From Methanocella sp. (GTDB lineage Archaea; Halobacteriota; Methanocellia; Methanocellales; Methanocellaceae): a stretch of DNA of 64,000 bases. Within the stretch, counting starts at the first letter, position 1. Every line of letters begins with the position of its first letter. The DNA is taken from positions 16,884-80,883 of the forward strand of contig NZ_DATJPM010000038.1 in the NCBI RefSeq assembly GCF_035506375.1, written 5' to 3'. Below are positions 8,818-17,429 of the stretch, piece after piece. The translations under genes were made by a program, and so were the position numbers. Below the pieces are notes generated by a model. The model saw only the letters and a program-made list of their open reading frames with translations. It was not told the DNA's origin and did not search any database.

Positions 8818-9141
8818 TCACTTATACGGGTAACGCTTGACGGCCCCGCATTTCAGGCACGTGATAAGTATCCGGCTGCCGTCGAGCCTTACGCGGCAGT
8901 TCTCCCCGGGCACGAGGTATGAGCCGCACTTCTTGCATACTTTCTTTTTAAGATCCCCGGGAATTCCAACGCGGTGGCGCATGCTGATGCGCCGGGCGAT
9001 GTCCACGTACCGGTCCGCCAGGTCGGGCTTTTGCAAGTAAGCCTTTTCTGCCAGCTCGAACAGCCTCTGGATGCGCTCCTCTGCCATGTCCACGTTAAAA
9101 GGCTTCCTCTGCGGCTCTTTCTTTTTTTTACGGTCGGCCAT
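8818..9141 (-). CDS. rnp4: Ribonuclease P protein component 4 (RPP21 family)
   Basis: Protein of 107 residues; archaeal RNase P subunit that helps mature tRNA 5' ends together with Rnp1. A basic N-terminus (DRKKKKEPQRK) precedes helices with RIQRLFELAEKAY and YVDIARRI, then the zinc ribbon C-x2-C...C-x2-C (CKKC and CLKC, with a third Cys in GENCRVR between). This is the standard RPP21 layout and length. The ATG at 9141 was chosen over an upstream open frame reaching 9246, which adds a hydrophobic segment foreign to the family. Confidence 0.92.
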   Translation of the reverse strand: MADRKKKKEPQRKPFNVDMAEERIQRLFELAEKAYLQKPDLADRYVDIARRISMRHRVGIPGDLKKKVCKKCGSYLVPGENCRVRLDGSRILITCLKCGAVKRYPYK

Positions 9142-9709
9142 CGTCGTATCATAAAGGCTTATCGCGAATATATACATATCCGAACAATCCGAAAATGATG
9201 TTAATATTAACATAAGGAAAATAGACTGAAGCAATCCGTTTATCAATGATAAAAAAATTTATTCCTCACCGCCATCGGCCGGGTCTCGCAGAACAGGATG
9301 ATGGGATATCTTATGGTACCGATGTGAGGATAAGTGATATTATCCCCGTCATCCTTGCGATCTCACGTCCGGTGGCGGTAGGAATTGAGGTGGGTGTTGA
9401 GGTGGGTGTTGAGGTGGGTATTGAGGTGGGGTATCGGATTTAGGATGGAGCATAGGTTAGCAGGTGAGGATTGACTGGCCCTACTTCTCCATCGCATAAG
9501 TTCCTGAATACGCCTTCCTTGCGTAGCATGCCTGCACATATGCTCGTGAGCCATGCGCTTTAACATGTTACAATTGCATCTTTATACATGCATGAAATCA
9601 AGCTTAACGGGCAATAATTGCGGATTCAGCGGCTTTATGCCAGTTTACTAACAGATATCCCTGCCTTGAGCCGCGGAAAGGCCGAAACTCCCTTCGCTTA
9701 CGGCGTTAT
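9142..9709. other. Gene-poor gap of about 570 bp
   Basis: AT-rich next to rnp4, then mixed composition. It holds a 4 x 12 bp tandem repeat (9384-9431). A plus-strand 65-codon frame (9246-9443) ends inside the repeat and has no ribosome site, so it is not called. No RNA gene was recognised. Confidence 0.5.
9384..9431. repeat. Tandem repeat, four 12-bp units
   Basis: Four back-to-back copies of [AG]TTGAGGTGGGT, the last ending in G instead of T. Pure minisatellite with G-rich strand; no adjacent gene uses it. Confidence 0.9.
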
Positions 9710-10453
9710 TTATTGCCGCGATATAGCTTGCCCCGCATGCTTATGTCCGGCCGGCTTTCCTACCGGGCAGGACGTCGTGCAGGCCGTGCAATAGGCCCGG
9801 GCGTTTTCCGTGAGCTTACGGTGGTTCACGGGGCAGGCTCCGCATTTCTTCCGGTCCACCTCCGTGGCGGATATGGCTCCGACTGGACATGCCCGGATGC
9901 ACTCCGTGCATTCTCCGCAGCTCTCGTCCGGCAGGACGGCGTGGGTCTCCCCGATTTCGGCGCTGGTCAGAACACCGCGCAGCCGCAGCCTGGGGCCGTA
10001 CGCCTTCGATACGAACATCCGGGACTTTCCGATCCAGCCGAGCCCGCAGAGGACGGCCCACACCTTCAGGTAGTAGGAAGTGTATTCCCCCGCTTCCGCC
10101 CCGTTTTTTCTCAGGGCGTCGATGATCTTCGAGGCGGCGATCTCCAGGAGCATCATCTCGACCGACGCCGAATATCCGTCCGACGCTTTGTAATAGATGT
10201 CCGACCGGTCGTCCAGGAGCTTCTTGCCTAGTATGACCATCGTTTTCGCCGAGGGCATTATCTCCAGCGGGTCATGGACGTTGGAAAGGTCTACTTCGCC
10301 GTCCTCCCATTTTACGCCATTCAGGAGGCTCATCTCGCCGGCCGGTATCCGTGAATGGTCGTCCAGCTTCAGGAAGCCCACGACCTCGATGCCGTACTTC
10401 GCCGCGATGGCGGTGATATCGTCTTTTACGTTTTTTGGCTTGACGGCTGGCAT
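9710..10453 (-). CDS. Double 4Fe-4S protein, QueG-like
   Basis: Protein of 247 residues. The C-terminal part carries two 4Fe-4S sets (C-x2-C-x2-C-x3-CP in CGECTECIRACPVG, and Cys residues in CGACP and CTACTTSCPVG), and the middle carries the GLGWIGKS motif seen in epoxyqueuosine reductases and related B12/Fe-S enzymes. It lacks the C-terminal HEAT-like tRNA-binding domain of full QueG (usually about 350 residues or more), so it may be a different reductase or an activator of a corrinoid protein. ATG 10453 was chosen; the frame remains open to 10501. Monocistronic. Confidence 0.7.
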   Translation of the reverse strand: MPAVKPKNVKDDITAIAAKYGIEVVGFLKLDDHSRIPAGEMSLLNGVKWEDGEVDLSNVHDPLEIMPSAKTMVILGKKLLDDRSDIYYKASDGYSASVEMMLLEIAASKIIDALRKNGAEAGEYTSYYLKVWAVLCGLGWIGKSRMFVSKAYGPRLRLRGVLTSAEIGETHAVLPDESCGECTECIRACPVGAISATEVDRKKCGACPVNHRKLTENARAYCTACTTSCPVGKPAGHKHAGQAISRQ

Positions 10454-10538
10454 GGAAGTAATAATAGGGCGTCCGAAAATATTAATACTTTGTAGAGTCA
10501 TGTAGAGTCCGCTGTCTGCGGGCAGTTTTCATAAATTG

Positions 10539-10610
10539 GCACCGATGGTCTAGCGGCTATGATATCAGCCTTCCAAGCTGAATACCCGGGTTCGAATCCC
10601 GGTCGGTGCA
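10539..10610 (+). tRNA. tRNA-Gly (anticodon TCC)
   Basis: 72 nt that fold as a complete cloverleaf: acceptor GCACCGA pairs with TCGGTGC, discriminator A; anticodon stem TCAGC/GCTGA with loop CTTCCAA giving anticodon TCC; T arm CCGGG-TTCGAAT-CCCGG. CCA is not encoded and no intron is present. It reads GGA (and GGG by wobble). Confidence 0.95.
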
Positions 10611-10814
10611 TCGATGATACAGCTATTTATTTTATTTTTCTGCACGAAGGTCGGCGCCACGCATGGATATCCGGCGTTCCGGGCACTCCCCGCGTATTCG
10701 ACCGGTTATTAAGAATTCGTGTAATCATTTTTATTCGCCACCCTAATCGATAATTTTTATCTCAATGTGTCATTTATTTTCAATCGAGATTAAAGAATTC
10801 TGGCGGGCTCGGGG

Positions 10815-11798
10815 TTGAAACTACTCGTTGTATTAATAGTCATTATTTTACTAGCCATAACTGTAAGTGGCAGTCCGCCGTCCATTTCTCAGCAACCCAT
10901 GGTGGTCACGGCAGAGCCGGCAATTTTTGAGGGGTCGGTCCAGGGGCACGTGTTTGCGGACCGGACAAATGCGGGCATTCCGGGGGCCCGGGTCTGGCTG
11001 ATCAACTCGACGAATCATAACACGACTTATGGCACAACCATTACCGGCACCGGGGGATATTACTATTTTGTCGGAGTCGTTCCAATGGGAGATAACGCGT
11101 ACCGGCTTAAGGCGCAAAAGGGAAACGATACGGGTTACTCGTCGACGTTCGGAGTGACGACCCTCGAAAATAAGTCCGTGGACGTGTACATTCGCATGAG
11201 CCCCGCAAGTGTTACTATTTCAACAACTCGAAATTACGTGGTGGCCGACGGCAGCGACCGAATCGGCATAACGGCACTCGTAAGAGACTCGCTGGGCAGG
11301 CCGGTAGCAGGAGGCCATTCCGTCACTTTTACGGCCACATGCGACAGGCCGGGGTCATACGGCTCCATCGTGCCGGCCCATGCCGTTACGGACGGCGAAG
11401 GCCGTGCAGGGGCAAGGTATGGGCGGGTCCCGACGGCGGGGTCAGCGTCTTTTGTAACCATAGGGGCGTACGATGGGGCGGGCGTGGGCTCCAGTATCTC
11501 CATAGACATCCGGGCGCCGGACAATACGCCTCCCGTAACGGCGCTCAAAGTGACAGGCGAGCCGGACAACGCGGGCGGTTTTATATCGGACGTTACGGCC
11601 ACGCTGACCGCTGATGACCCCGGAGGATGGGGAGTGAATGAGACGTACTATCGCATTGGCGATGCGGGATGGACACGGTATACTAGCCCTATAACAGTCT
11701 CATCCGAGGGGGGCTCGACAATATACTACTACTCCACTGACATGGCCGGCAACGCGGAAATGCCTAAAAGCCGGACTGTGATGATACACAAAAAATGA
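10815..11798 (+). CDS. Secreted surface protein with carboxypeptidase-regulatory-like and Ig-like domains
   Basis: Protein of 327 residues with a signal peptide (LLVVLIVIILLAITVSG). Three beta domains follow: a carboxypeptidase-regulatory-like fold (about residues 43-127, GSVQGHVFADRTNAGIPGARV start), a bacterial Ig-like/invasin-type domain (130-235) and a C-terminal domain with the TYYRIGDAGW...YYYSTDMAGN signature found in OmpL47-like and chitobiase-C-like repeats. No C-terminal anchor is seen. Probably an extracellular or S-layer-associated protein. The start is a TTG at 10815, since no ATG exists near the signal sequence. Confidence 0.75.
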   Translation: MKLLVVLIVIILLAITVSGSPPSISQQPMVVTAEPAIFEGSVQGHVFADRTNAGIPGARVWLINSTNHNTTYGTTITGTGGYYYFVGVVPMGDNAYRLKAQKGNDTGYSSTFGVTTLENKSVDVYIRMSPASVTISTTRNYVVADGSDRIGITALVRDSLGRPVAGGHSVTFTATCDRPGSYGSIVPAHAVTDGEGRAGARYGRVPTAGSASFVTIGAYDGAGVGSSISIDIRAPDNTPPVTALKVTGEPDNAGGFISDVTATLTADDPGGWGVNETYYRIGDAGWTRYTSPITVSSEGGSTIYYYSTDMAGNAEMPKSRTVMIHKK

Positions 11799-11808
11799 AA
11801 TAGTGCTT

Positions 11809-12369
11809 TTACTCCTTCATATAGGCCTTTCCGGCCGAGTACGCGTCCGCTACGAAGTCGCCGATGCGGTAGTACCTGCCGTCCGAGTAGATGATGGGGT
11901 CGACTTTTTTAATGTCGGGCGCGCCGCCCGCGACCACAGGCTTATCGACGTAAGTCTCCATGATCTCGCCCACCGCAAGGACATGGCTGCCGCAGTCCAT
12001 TGTATTGAATAGTTTACATTCAAGGCTCACCGAGCATTCCTTTACCATGGGGGCCGTCTTCAGCTTACCATAAAAGCTCTCGAACACTTTCGACTTATCG
12101 ACCCTGGCGCCCGGGGTGATGCCGACGTAGTCCGTCTTTACCAGTTCCCTCACCGGGGGCACGTTAATGCTGAACGTCTTATTCTCCTCGATGCCCTTGA
12201 GCGTGTGCCTGACGTGGCTTATCGCTACCGAGATCATGGGAGGGGCCATGCAGGCCATGCCGCACCAGGCGGCCGTCATATAGTTCGGCTTTCCGCCGAC
12301 GTTAGCGCCGACCAGCACGGTCGGCATGGGGTATAGAAGCGTTTTTGGCCCGAGTGCGATCTTATCCAT
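11809..12369 (-). CDS. Flavin reductase family protein (FMN-binding split barrel)
   Basis: Protein of 186 residues with the flavin reductase/flavoredoxin fold: N-terminal PMPTVLVGANVGGKPN, the MTAAWCGMACMAPPMISVAI strand-turn that contacts FMN, and SINVPPVRELVKTDYVG typical of the family. Such proteins reduce FMN or carry electrons in anaerobes; archaeal members are often annotated as flavoredoxin. Electron donor is unknown. It is next to, but not tightly coupled with, the PHP gene on the same strand. Confidence 0.85.
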   Translation of the reverse strand: MDKIALGPKTLLYPMPTVLVGANVGGKPNYMTAAWCGMACMAPPMISVAISHVRHTLKGIEENKTFSINVPPVRELVKTDYVGITPGARVDKSKVFESFYGKLKTAPMVKECSVSLECKLFNTMDCGSHVLAVGEIMETYVDKPVVAGGAPDIKKVDPIIYSDGRYYRIGDFVADAYSAGKAYMKE

Positions 12370-12434
12370 AAGAATAACTCCTTACTAAAACAATATTTAC
12401 GCCCAAAAATATATTATCGTGCCGGTAACGGCTG

Positions 12435-13301
12435 CTACCGGGCGCATAACTCTTCGAGCCATGATACGTCGATGCCGTACTCGGCCGGGTCCATGCCCAT
12501 GGCCCGGTGTCCGTCATGGCGATCCGAGGCCATCGTGAGCTTCAGGCCATGTTTCCGGGCGGCCGCCACCGTCCACTCGTTCATCTCTCGCTCTTTTTTC
12601 AATAGTTCGCCCGGGCCGAGCCGGGATAGCACATCGCTCCTCACCTTATAGCGGTACTTGCAGAGCTCGACCACCTCGCCGCCCGCGGCCAAAAACCTTT
12701 GAAGCACGACGCTCGCGTCGTTGCTGAAGTCGAACGGGTGGGCCAGAACGGGCACGCCGCCCCACTCCTTGATGCGGTCGACCGCCTCGTCCACGGTGAT
12801 CTCGTATTCGATGGGCGCCCAGAGGGACGGGTCCAGGATCAGGTCCATCATTTCCTTTTCAGTGATAGCGATGCCCTGTCTCCGGGCGTTGGCCAGCGTA
12901 TTCTGGAATACGCTTGGCTTGATTCCCTCCGCAGGCTCCCAGCCCGGGTACTTTTTCTCCAGGTACTCGTTAAGGTTCTTTAAAAATCCTTTATCGGACT
13001 CGTCCCTGGCGTCCACGACCCTCTTCAAGGCCTGTCTCACGCCGGCGTCCATCCTGATGCCCAGGCCCACGATATGAATACAATTGCAGCCCCGCTCGTT
13101 CTTGGTGGTGAGCTCGACGCCGGGTATCAGCCTGATGCCGGCACTCCTCGCCAGCCCAATCGCCTCCGGGTAAGCGTCCACGCAGTCGTGGTCCGTGATG
13201 CTCAGCAGCCCGATGCCCGCCATGGCGGCGTCGGCGATGACCTTTTCCGGCGTATCCCGGCCGTCGCTGTAGCTCGTGTGGACGTGGGTATCGATGAGCA
13301 T
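12435..13301 (-). CDS. PHP-domain phosphoesterase
   Basis: Protein of 288 residues. All PHP metal-binding motifs are present: DTHVHTSYSDG (His6, His8, Asp13 region), SITDHDCVD, PGVELTT and the late VLAHPFDF and MASDRHDG. This matches stand-alone PHP enzymes of the 3',5'-nucleotide bisphosphate phosphatase / 5'-3' exonuclease type. Its first 100 bp and upstream region are duplicated at 14854-14990 as part of a chimeric remnant. Confidence 0.85.
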   Translation of the reverse strand: MLIDTHVHTSYSDGRDTPEKVIADAAMAGIGLLSITDHDCVDAYPEAIGLARSAGIRLIPGVELTTKNERGCNCIHIVGLGIRMDAGVRQALKRVVDARDESDKGFLKNLNEYLEKKYPGWEPAEGIKPSVFQNTLANARRQGIAITEKEMMDLILDPSLWAPIEYEITVDEAVDRIKEWGGVPVLAHPFDFSNDASVVLQRFLAAGGEVVELCKYRYKVRSDVLSRLGPGELLKKEREMNEWTVAAARKHGLKLTMASDRHDGHRAMGMDPAEYGIDVSWLEELCAR

Positions 13302-13341
13302 AAGGGTCGTTTATGTTTAGGGCCCGGAGGTAATAGACTTT

Positions 13342-14751
13342 ATGCGGGCGCGGCGAAGGTTCATCATTGGGCGGGTCGTTCGGGCTACTATGACCGAGCC
13401 CGGGGGCAGAATCACCGCGCTAAACGACGCGCCGACCCGATCGGGGGATTGTGTTGTATATTGGGCGCAGTCGAGCCTCCGCACGGTAGAAAACCCGGCG
13501 CTTGCGTTCGCGGCCGAAAAAGCGAACTCGCTGGGCCTGCCACTTCTGGTCTTCTATGCCATCGATTCATCCATTCCCATGGCTAACCTGCGTAATTTTA
13601 CTTTCATGATGGAAGGCCTGAACGACTTCATAAGCAACCTGGGGCCGTCCGGCGCCGACGTGTGCGTGCGGCGAGGGAACGCGGTGGAGAACGTGGTGGA
13701 GCTTTGCCGGGAGGTCAAGGCGGCAACGCTGGTGGCGGACGAGTCCCACCTGAACGAAGGGAGGAAGCGCCGAAGCTTGGTTGCCGGACGCGTCCGCCTA
13801 CCGATGTTCCAGGCCGACGCCAACGTTATCGTGCCCGTGAGGCTTTTACCCGGCGAGCAGTATGCCGCATACACGATCCGGCCGCGGCTCATGAAGCTTC
13901 TGGATGCCCATATTGAGCCCCGGAGAATGCCGGCTATCATGTATCGAAAAGCTCCGGCCACATGGTCGGACGGGCCCCGCATCGACCTGAAGAAATTACG
14001 GTTGCCGGAAGTGCCTCCATCGGACCGGTATCGCGGCGGGGAAACGCGGGCACTACGCACATTGCGAGAATTCGTTGATGGGAGGCTCGACGGCTATGCC
14101 GAGAACCGGAACGACCCGGGCATCGACGGGCAGTCAGGCCTGAGCCCATACCTGCGATTCGGCCACATTTCCCCCGCGCTCATGCTCCGGGAGGTCATGG
14201 ACAGCGGCCGGCGTCAAGAGGACATCGACGCCTTCGTAGACGAGGCGTTCGTGCGCCGCGAGCTGGCGGAAAATTTCACCTTTTACGACCCGGACTACCG
14301 GAGCCTTAGTTCGCTCCGCGGCTGGGCGAAGTCTACGATCGAGGCCCACCGGGAGGACCGCCGTCCAAAGCTGTTCACGCTGGGCGAGCTGGAGGCCGGA
14401 GAAACCGGCGACGAACTCTGGGATGCCTCGCAATTCGAGATGGTCACGCACGGAAAGATGGCCGGGTATATGCGCATGTACTGGGGCAAGCGGGTCATAG
14501 GGTGGTCGAATACGCCCGAGGAGGCGCTCCGCCGTCTACAATTTTTAAACGATAAGTACGAGCTGGACGGCCGGAGCCCGAACGGCTACGCGGCCATCAT
14601 GTGGTGCTTCGGAAAGCATGACCGGGCGTTTGCCGAAAGGCCGGTGTACGGCAAACTCAGGTACATGAGCCCGGCCGGCACGGAGAAAAAGTTCCGTCTG
14701 GAAGATTATGAAAAAAGGATCGGATATAAGGAAAAAGTAACGGCGCATTAG
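13342..14751 (+). CDS. phr: Class II CPD photolyase
   Basis: Deoxyribodipyrimidine photolyase of 469 residues that repairs UV-induced cyclobutane dimers with light and FADH-. The alpha/beta N-terminal domain (VVYWAQSSLRTVENPAL) and the C-terminal FAD region with WDASQFEMVTHGKMAGYMRMYWGKR and NGYAAIMWCFGKHDRAF are diagnostic of class II enzymes, known in methanogens such as Methanosarcina. A GGAGGT site precedes the ATG at 13342; the ATG at 13390 would remove a basic N-terminal extension and is also possible. Divergent from the PHP gene across 40 nt. Confidence 0.93.
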   Translation: MRARRRFIIGRVVRATMTEPGGRITALNDAPTRSGDCVVYWAQSSLRTVENPALAFAAEKANSLGLPLLVFYAIDSSIPMANLRNFTFMMEGLNDFISNLGPSGADVCVRRGNAVENVVELCREVKAATLVADESHLNEGRKRRSLVAGRVRLPMFQADANVIVPVRLLPGEQYAAYTIRPRLMKLLDAHIEPRRMPAIMYRKAPATWSDGPRIDLKKLRLPEVPPSDRYRGGETRALRTLREFVDGRLDGYAENRNDPGIDGQSGLSPYLRFGHISPALMLREVMDSGRRQEDIDAFVDEAFVRRELAENFTFYDPDYRSLSSLRGWAKSTIEAHREDRRPKLFTLGELEAGETGDELWDASQFEMVTHGKMAGYMRMYWGKRVIGWSNTPEEALRRLQFLNDKYELDGRSPNGYAAIMWCFGKHDRAFAERPVYGKLRYMSPAGTEKKFRLEDYEKRIGYKEKVTAH

Positions 14752-14956
14752 ACATCCACTTCGGGCCCGATGTGCTCCTTCAAGGCCCGCTCGTAGATAA
14801 TGTGCGCCACAGCCATGTCCTGGATGGCCAGGCCGGTCGAGTCGTGGTCCGTGATGCTCAGCAGCCCGACGCAGCCATGGCGGCGTCGGCGATGACCTTT
14901 TCCGGCGTGTCGAGGCCGGCGCTGTAGCTCGTGTGGACGTGGGTATCGATGAGCAT
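14748..14956 (-). pseudogene. Chimeric remnant: 5' end of a PHP gene fused to 3' end of an ornithine cyclodeaminase-family gene
   Basis: From 14956 leftwards the sequence repeats the first 115 or so bases of the PHP gene at 13301 with few changes, including the ATG, but one missing base in the codons after AADAAMA shifts the frame into a TGA. After GACCACGACT the similarity switches to the last 90 bases of the alanine dehydrogenase/ornithine cyclodeaminase gene (ending at 28291), giving STGLAIQDMAVAHIIYERALKEH and a stop at 14748. Similarity to the PHP locus also extends about 30 nt upstream of the ATG (shared TAATAGACTTT). It cannot encode a working protein. Confidence 0.88.
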
Positions 14957-15134
14957 GATCGCTTCCAGAATAGCATGCCGCATATAATAGACTTTTTGAA
15001 TAGGGCCGGCAGAATCATGACTGCCATTATTTAACCGGTTATCGGTCTTAAGAAAGCTATATACGGCCCCAGGGCAAATACTCTGTAATATCCGGTTTAA
15101 AAATATTTTACCGATGAAAACCAGGAGCAATAAT

Positions 15135-16664
15135 ATGATAGCGGGAGGGCCGAGTTTGAAACACCGAAGCCTGCGAAAATGCGGCTTTTTAATATCGATT
15201 ATTTTCATTATTGCTATATGTGCCTGCGCGTTTTTTCCAGGCGCCGGGGCACCGATTGCCAGAGCGGCCAATGCCACGCAGGCCGTCCAGCCTGTGTACA
15301 TCAATCCCGGGCTGCTCAAGCTGAACGGCCTGGCGGTCACGCTCGCGGTAAACCCGGCATCGATCGACATGAGCAAGACGGCGTCGGTCAACGCCACCGT
15401 GACGTACTCCAATGGCACGCCGGCGGACGGGGCGGTCATCACGCTGACGTGCAGCCCGGCGGGCGGCACGTTCGGCCAGAGCTCGTTTACCGCATCGAGT
15501 AAGATCATTTATACCCAGCAGGGATTATCCAGCATCCACGTCAACAGCCTGACGACGACGTTCCAGGCAAAGGCCGGCGGTTCCTACAACATAACCGCCA
15601 CGGCGACGAAGGATGGCTTCGCTACGGGCACGGCCAGCCAGGTCATCAACGTCATCGGCCCGGCGCCCGTATCGCCGACCCCAAATCCGGCGACGCCTAC
15701 GCCCACGGCGGCGCCCGTGGTGCCCACGCCGACCATCGCGATACCCTCGCCGACGGCAGCCGCCGCGGCGCTCGACATTTCGCCGTACATCCCGTACATA
15801 GCGATCGTCGTCGTCCTCCTGCTGCTCGTTATCCTCGTCGTTCTCTACCTCTGGTTTAAGAGGAGCCTGCGAGTGATCCCTAAGGCACAATCGGTCCGGG
15901 CGGACGGCTCATCGGCCGTGCCCATCAAGATCATGTTCGTCAACGGCCTCGGCATGGTTCGGAAGCCGGGCAACGATACAGAGATCGAGCTCACCGCCAC
16001 CTCGGGCACGATCAAGCCGGTCGTGCTCAACGCCGGCAAGGATTTCGCCGAGACTAGCCTGGTCTCGTCGAAGGAATTCGGCACCGTCTCCATCCTGGCT
16101 AAGGCCGGGTCCAGGACCGGAAAGGCAAGCGTCGCGTTCGCCTGTGAAAAGCCGATCCTGGATATCGCCGCCTCGCCGGCGACAATACCGGCCGACGGCA
16201 AATCATCGGCTACCGTCATCGTCCGGGTTAAGGACAGTAACGGGAACTTCGTGGCGCCGCTGGAGGAGAGGAACGTGGAGCTTACGACGAACCTGGGTAA
16301 GGTCACGACGCCCGTCAAGATGCCGGCGCGGTCCACGGCGACGGCCACCATCACGTCGGGCGATGTGATCGGCACCGTCGTGATCACCGCCTCGAGCGGA
16401 GACCTCAAAGGCGAGGGCCGGATGGAGTTCGAGAGCAAGGCCAAGCGCTTCTGTATGCACTGCGGCGCGACGATGAGCATGGATGCAGTCGCCTGCCCCA
16501 AGTGCGGGCTGACTCCGCCCTCGGGCGTCGATACGAAGCTGTGTGCGACATGCGGCACGGTTTTGCCTGAGGCGGCAAAGTTCTGCTATAGCTGCGGCGC
16601 CCGGCAGGCCGACATCAAGCCCGAAGCCGCCCCGGCGGCGACGGTAAAAAAGCCGGACACGTAA
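15135..16664 (+). CDS. Membrane protein: Ig-like ectodomain, one TM helix, cytoplasmic Ig-like domains and double zinc ribbon
   Basis: About 509 residues. A signal peptide (ISIIFIIAICACAFF) is followed by one Ig/invasin-like domain, a Pro/Thr linker (SPTPNPATPTPTA), one TM helix (YIAIVVVLLLLVILVVLYLWF), two more beta domains, and a C-terminal pair of zinc ribbons (CMHC/CPKC and CATC/CYSC). If the signal peptide is cleaved, the Ig domain is outside and the zinc ribbons are inside. Starts at 15114, 15135 (AGGAG site) and TTG 15156 (GGGAGG site, best fit to a short signal peptide) are all possible. It converges on the tail-gene island. Function unknown; a surface sensor or anchor is inference. 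Confidence 0.7.
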   Translation: MIAGGPSLKHRSLRKCGFLISIIFIIAICACAFFPGAGAPIARAANATQAVQPVYINPGLLKLNGLAVTLAVNPASIDMSKTASVNATVTYSNGTPADGAVITLTCSPAGGTFGQSSFTASSKIIYTQQGLSSIHVNSLTTTFQAKAGGSYNITATATKDGFATGTASQVINVIGPAPVSPTPNPATPTPTAAPVVPTPTIAIPSPTAAAAALDISPYIPYIAIVVVLLLLVILVVLYLWFKRSLRVIPKAQSVRADGSSAVPIKIMFVNGLGMVRKPGNDTEIELTATSGTIKPVVLNAGKDFAETSLVSSKEFGTVSILAKAGSRTGKASVAFACEKPILDIAASPATIPADGKSSATVIVRVKDSNGNFVAPLEERNVELTTNLGKVTTPVKMPARSTATATITSGDVIGTVVITASSGDLKGEGRMEFESKAKRFCMHCGATMSMDAVACPKCGLTPPSGVDTKLCATCGTVLPEAAKFCYSCGARQADIKPEAAPAATVKKPDT

Positions 16665-16714
16665 CGGCTTAAAGAAAAGCTTAAATATCGGGCGCGAAGT
16701 GGCGCCCGATAGCC

Positions 16715-17425
16715 TTATTTTTTAATGCTCTTGCTCTTGATATCGACCCTCGCCATGGGCGGAATGACGCGCTCGACCTTCATGGAGGAGACTACGCTGT
16801 AGATCAAAACGTTTGCCCTGGCCGATCGATCGTCCCCCAGGAAAGCGCTCTGGCCCTTAACGAGCCGGATATCCGCCACGCCCTGCCGGGAAAGGCCCGC
16901 CAGGTCCCTGTAAAGCGTTTCTATCGCCCTGAGCGTGGCCCGGTCGCGCTCGGCGTCGTCATCCGAGACGATGGTGACGGCGTATGTCATGACGAACCGG
17001 AGATAGCTCACCTCGCCCACGGGGTTGGGCGTACTATAGCGGGCCAGGATATTGCCTTTACCCTTGGCCGGGGCATCCCGGAATGCCAGGACTCCGGCGG
17101 CCTTATCGATTGCGTAGTCGTCGGGCGAGAAGCGCACGGTGCCCTTCGGGTATTCTACCAGGAGGAGCTCGTTGATGGGGGCCTTTGAGAGCTTGAAATC
17201 TTTGGCCTTACCATCGCCGTCGAAGGTGTCCTGGGCCTCCTCGTATTTGGTCTCGGCCATGGAGCCCATGGCGGCCTCCTCCACGTAAAAGTCATCGTTG
17301 TGTAAGTATACCCGGATCTTTTTACCGGCCTCGGGAATGCCCATAATAACGGACTCGCCCGGCACGATGCCTTCGAGGCCTTTTTTTAGCGATCCCAGGA
17401 GCGCTGCGTCTATGGAGGGTAGCAT
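16715..17425 (-). CDS. Tail-island protein of unknown role (possible tail-completion protein)
   Basis: Protein of 236 residues, last gene of the tail island. Residues about 70-130 resemble a beta module found twice in the baseplate J gene (LVEYPKGTVRFSPDDYAID...VLAF...ARY pattern). The C-terminal half (FVMTYAVTIVSDDDAERDRATLRAIETLYRDL, then ANVLIYSVVSSMKVERVIPPM) has the look of small phage tail-completion/terminator proteins, but this is a weak structural guess. The stop lies 4 nt from the next gene upstream, so it belongs to the same transcript. No toxin motif seen. Confidence 0.55.
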   Translation of the reverse strand: MLPSIDAALLGSLKKGLEGIVPGESVIMGIPEAGKKIRVYLHNDDFYVEEAAMGSMAETKYEEAQDTFDGDGKAKDFKLSKAPINELLLVEYPKGTVRFSPDDYAIDKAAGVLAFRDAPAKGKGNILARYSTPNPVGEVSYLRFVMTYAVTIVSDDDAERDRATLRAIETLYRDLAGLSRQGVADIRLVKGQSAFLGDDRSARANVLIYSVVSSMKVERVIPPMARVDIKSKSIKK

Positions 17426-17429
17426 CGTC

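Noticed and set aside
9384..9431. CRISPR array
   Set aside because: Units are 12 bp and directly adjacent, without spacers.
9246..9443. 65-codon plus-strand protein
   Set aside because: Ends in the minisatellite, no ribosome site, no family-like sequence.
10539..10610. tRNA-Gly as the integration site of the tail island
   Set aside because: No second copy of the tRNA 3' end was found near the island borders, and three unrelated genes lie between.
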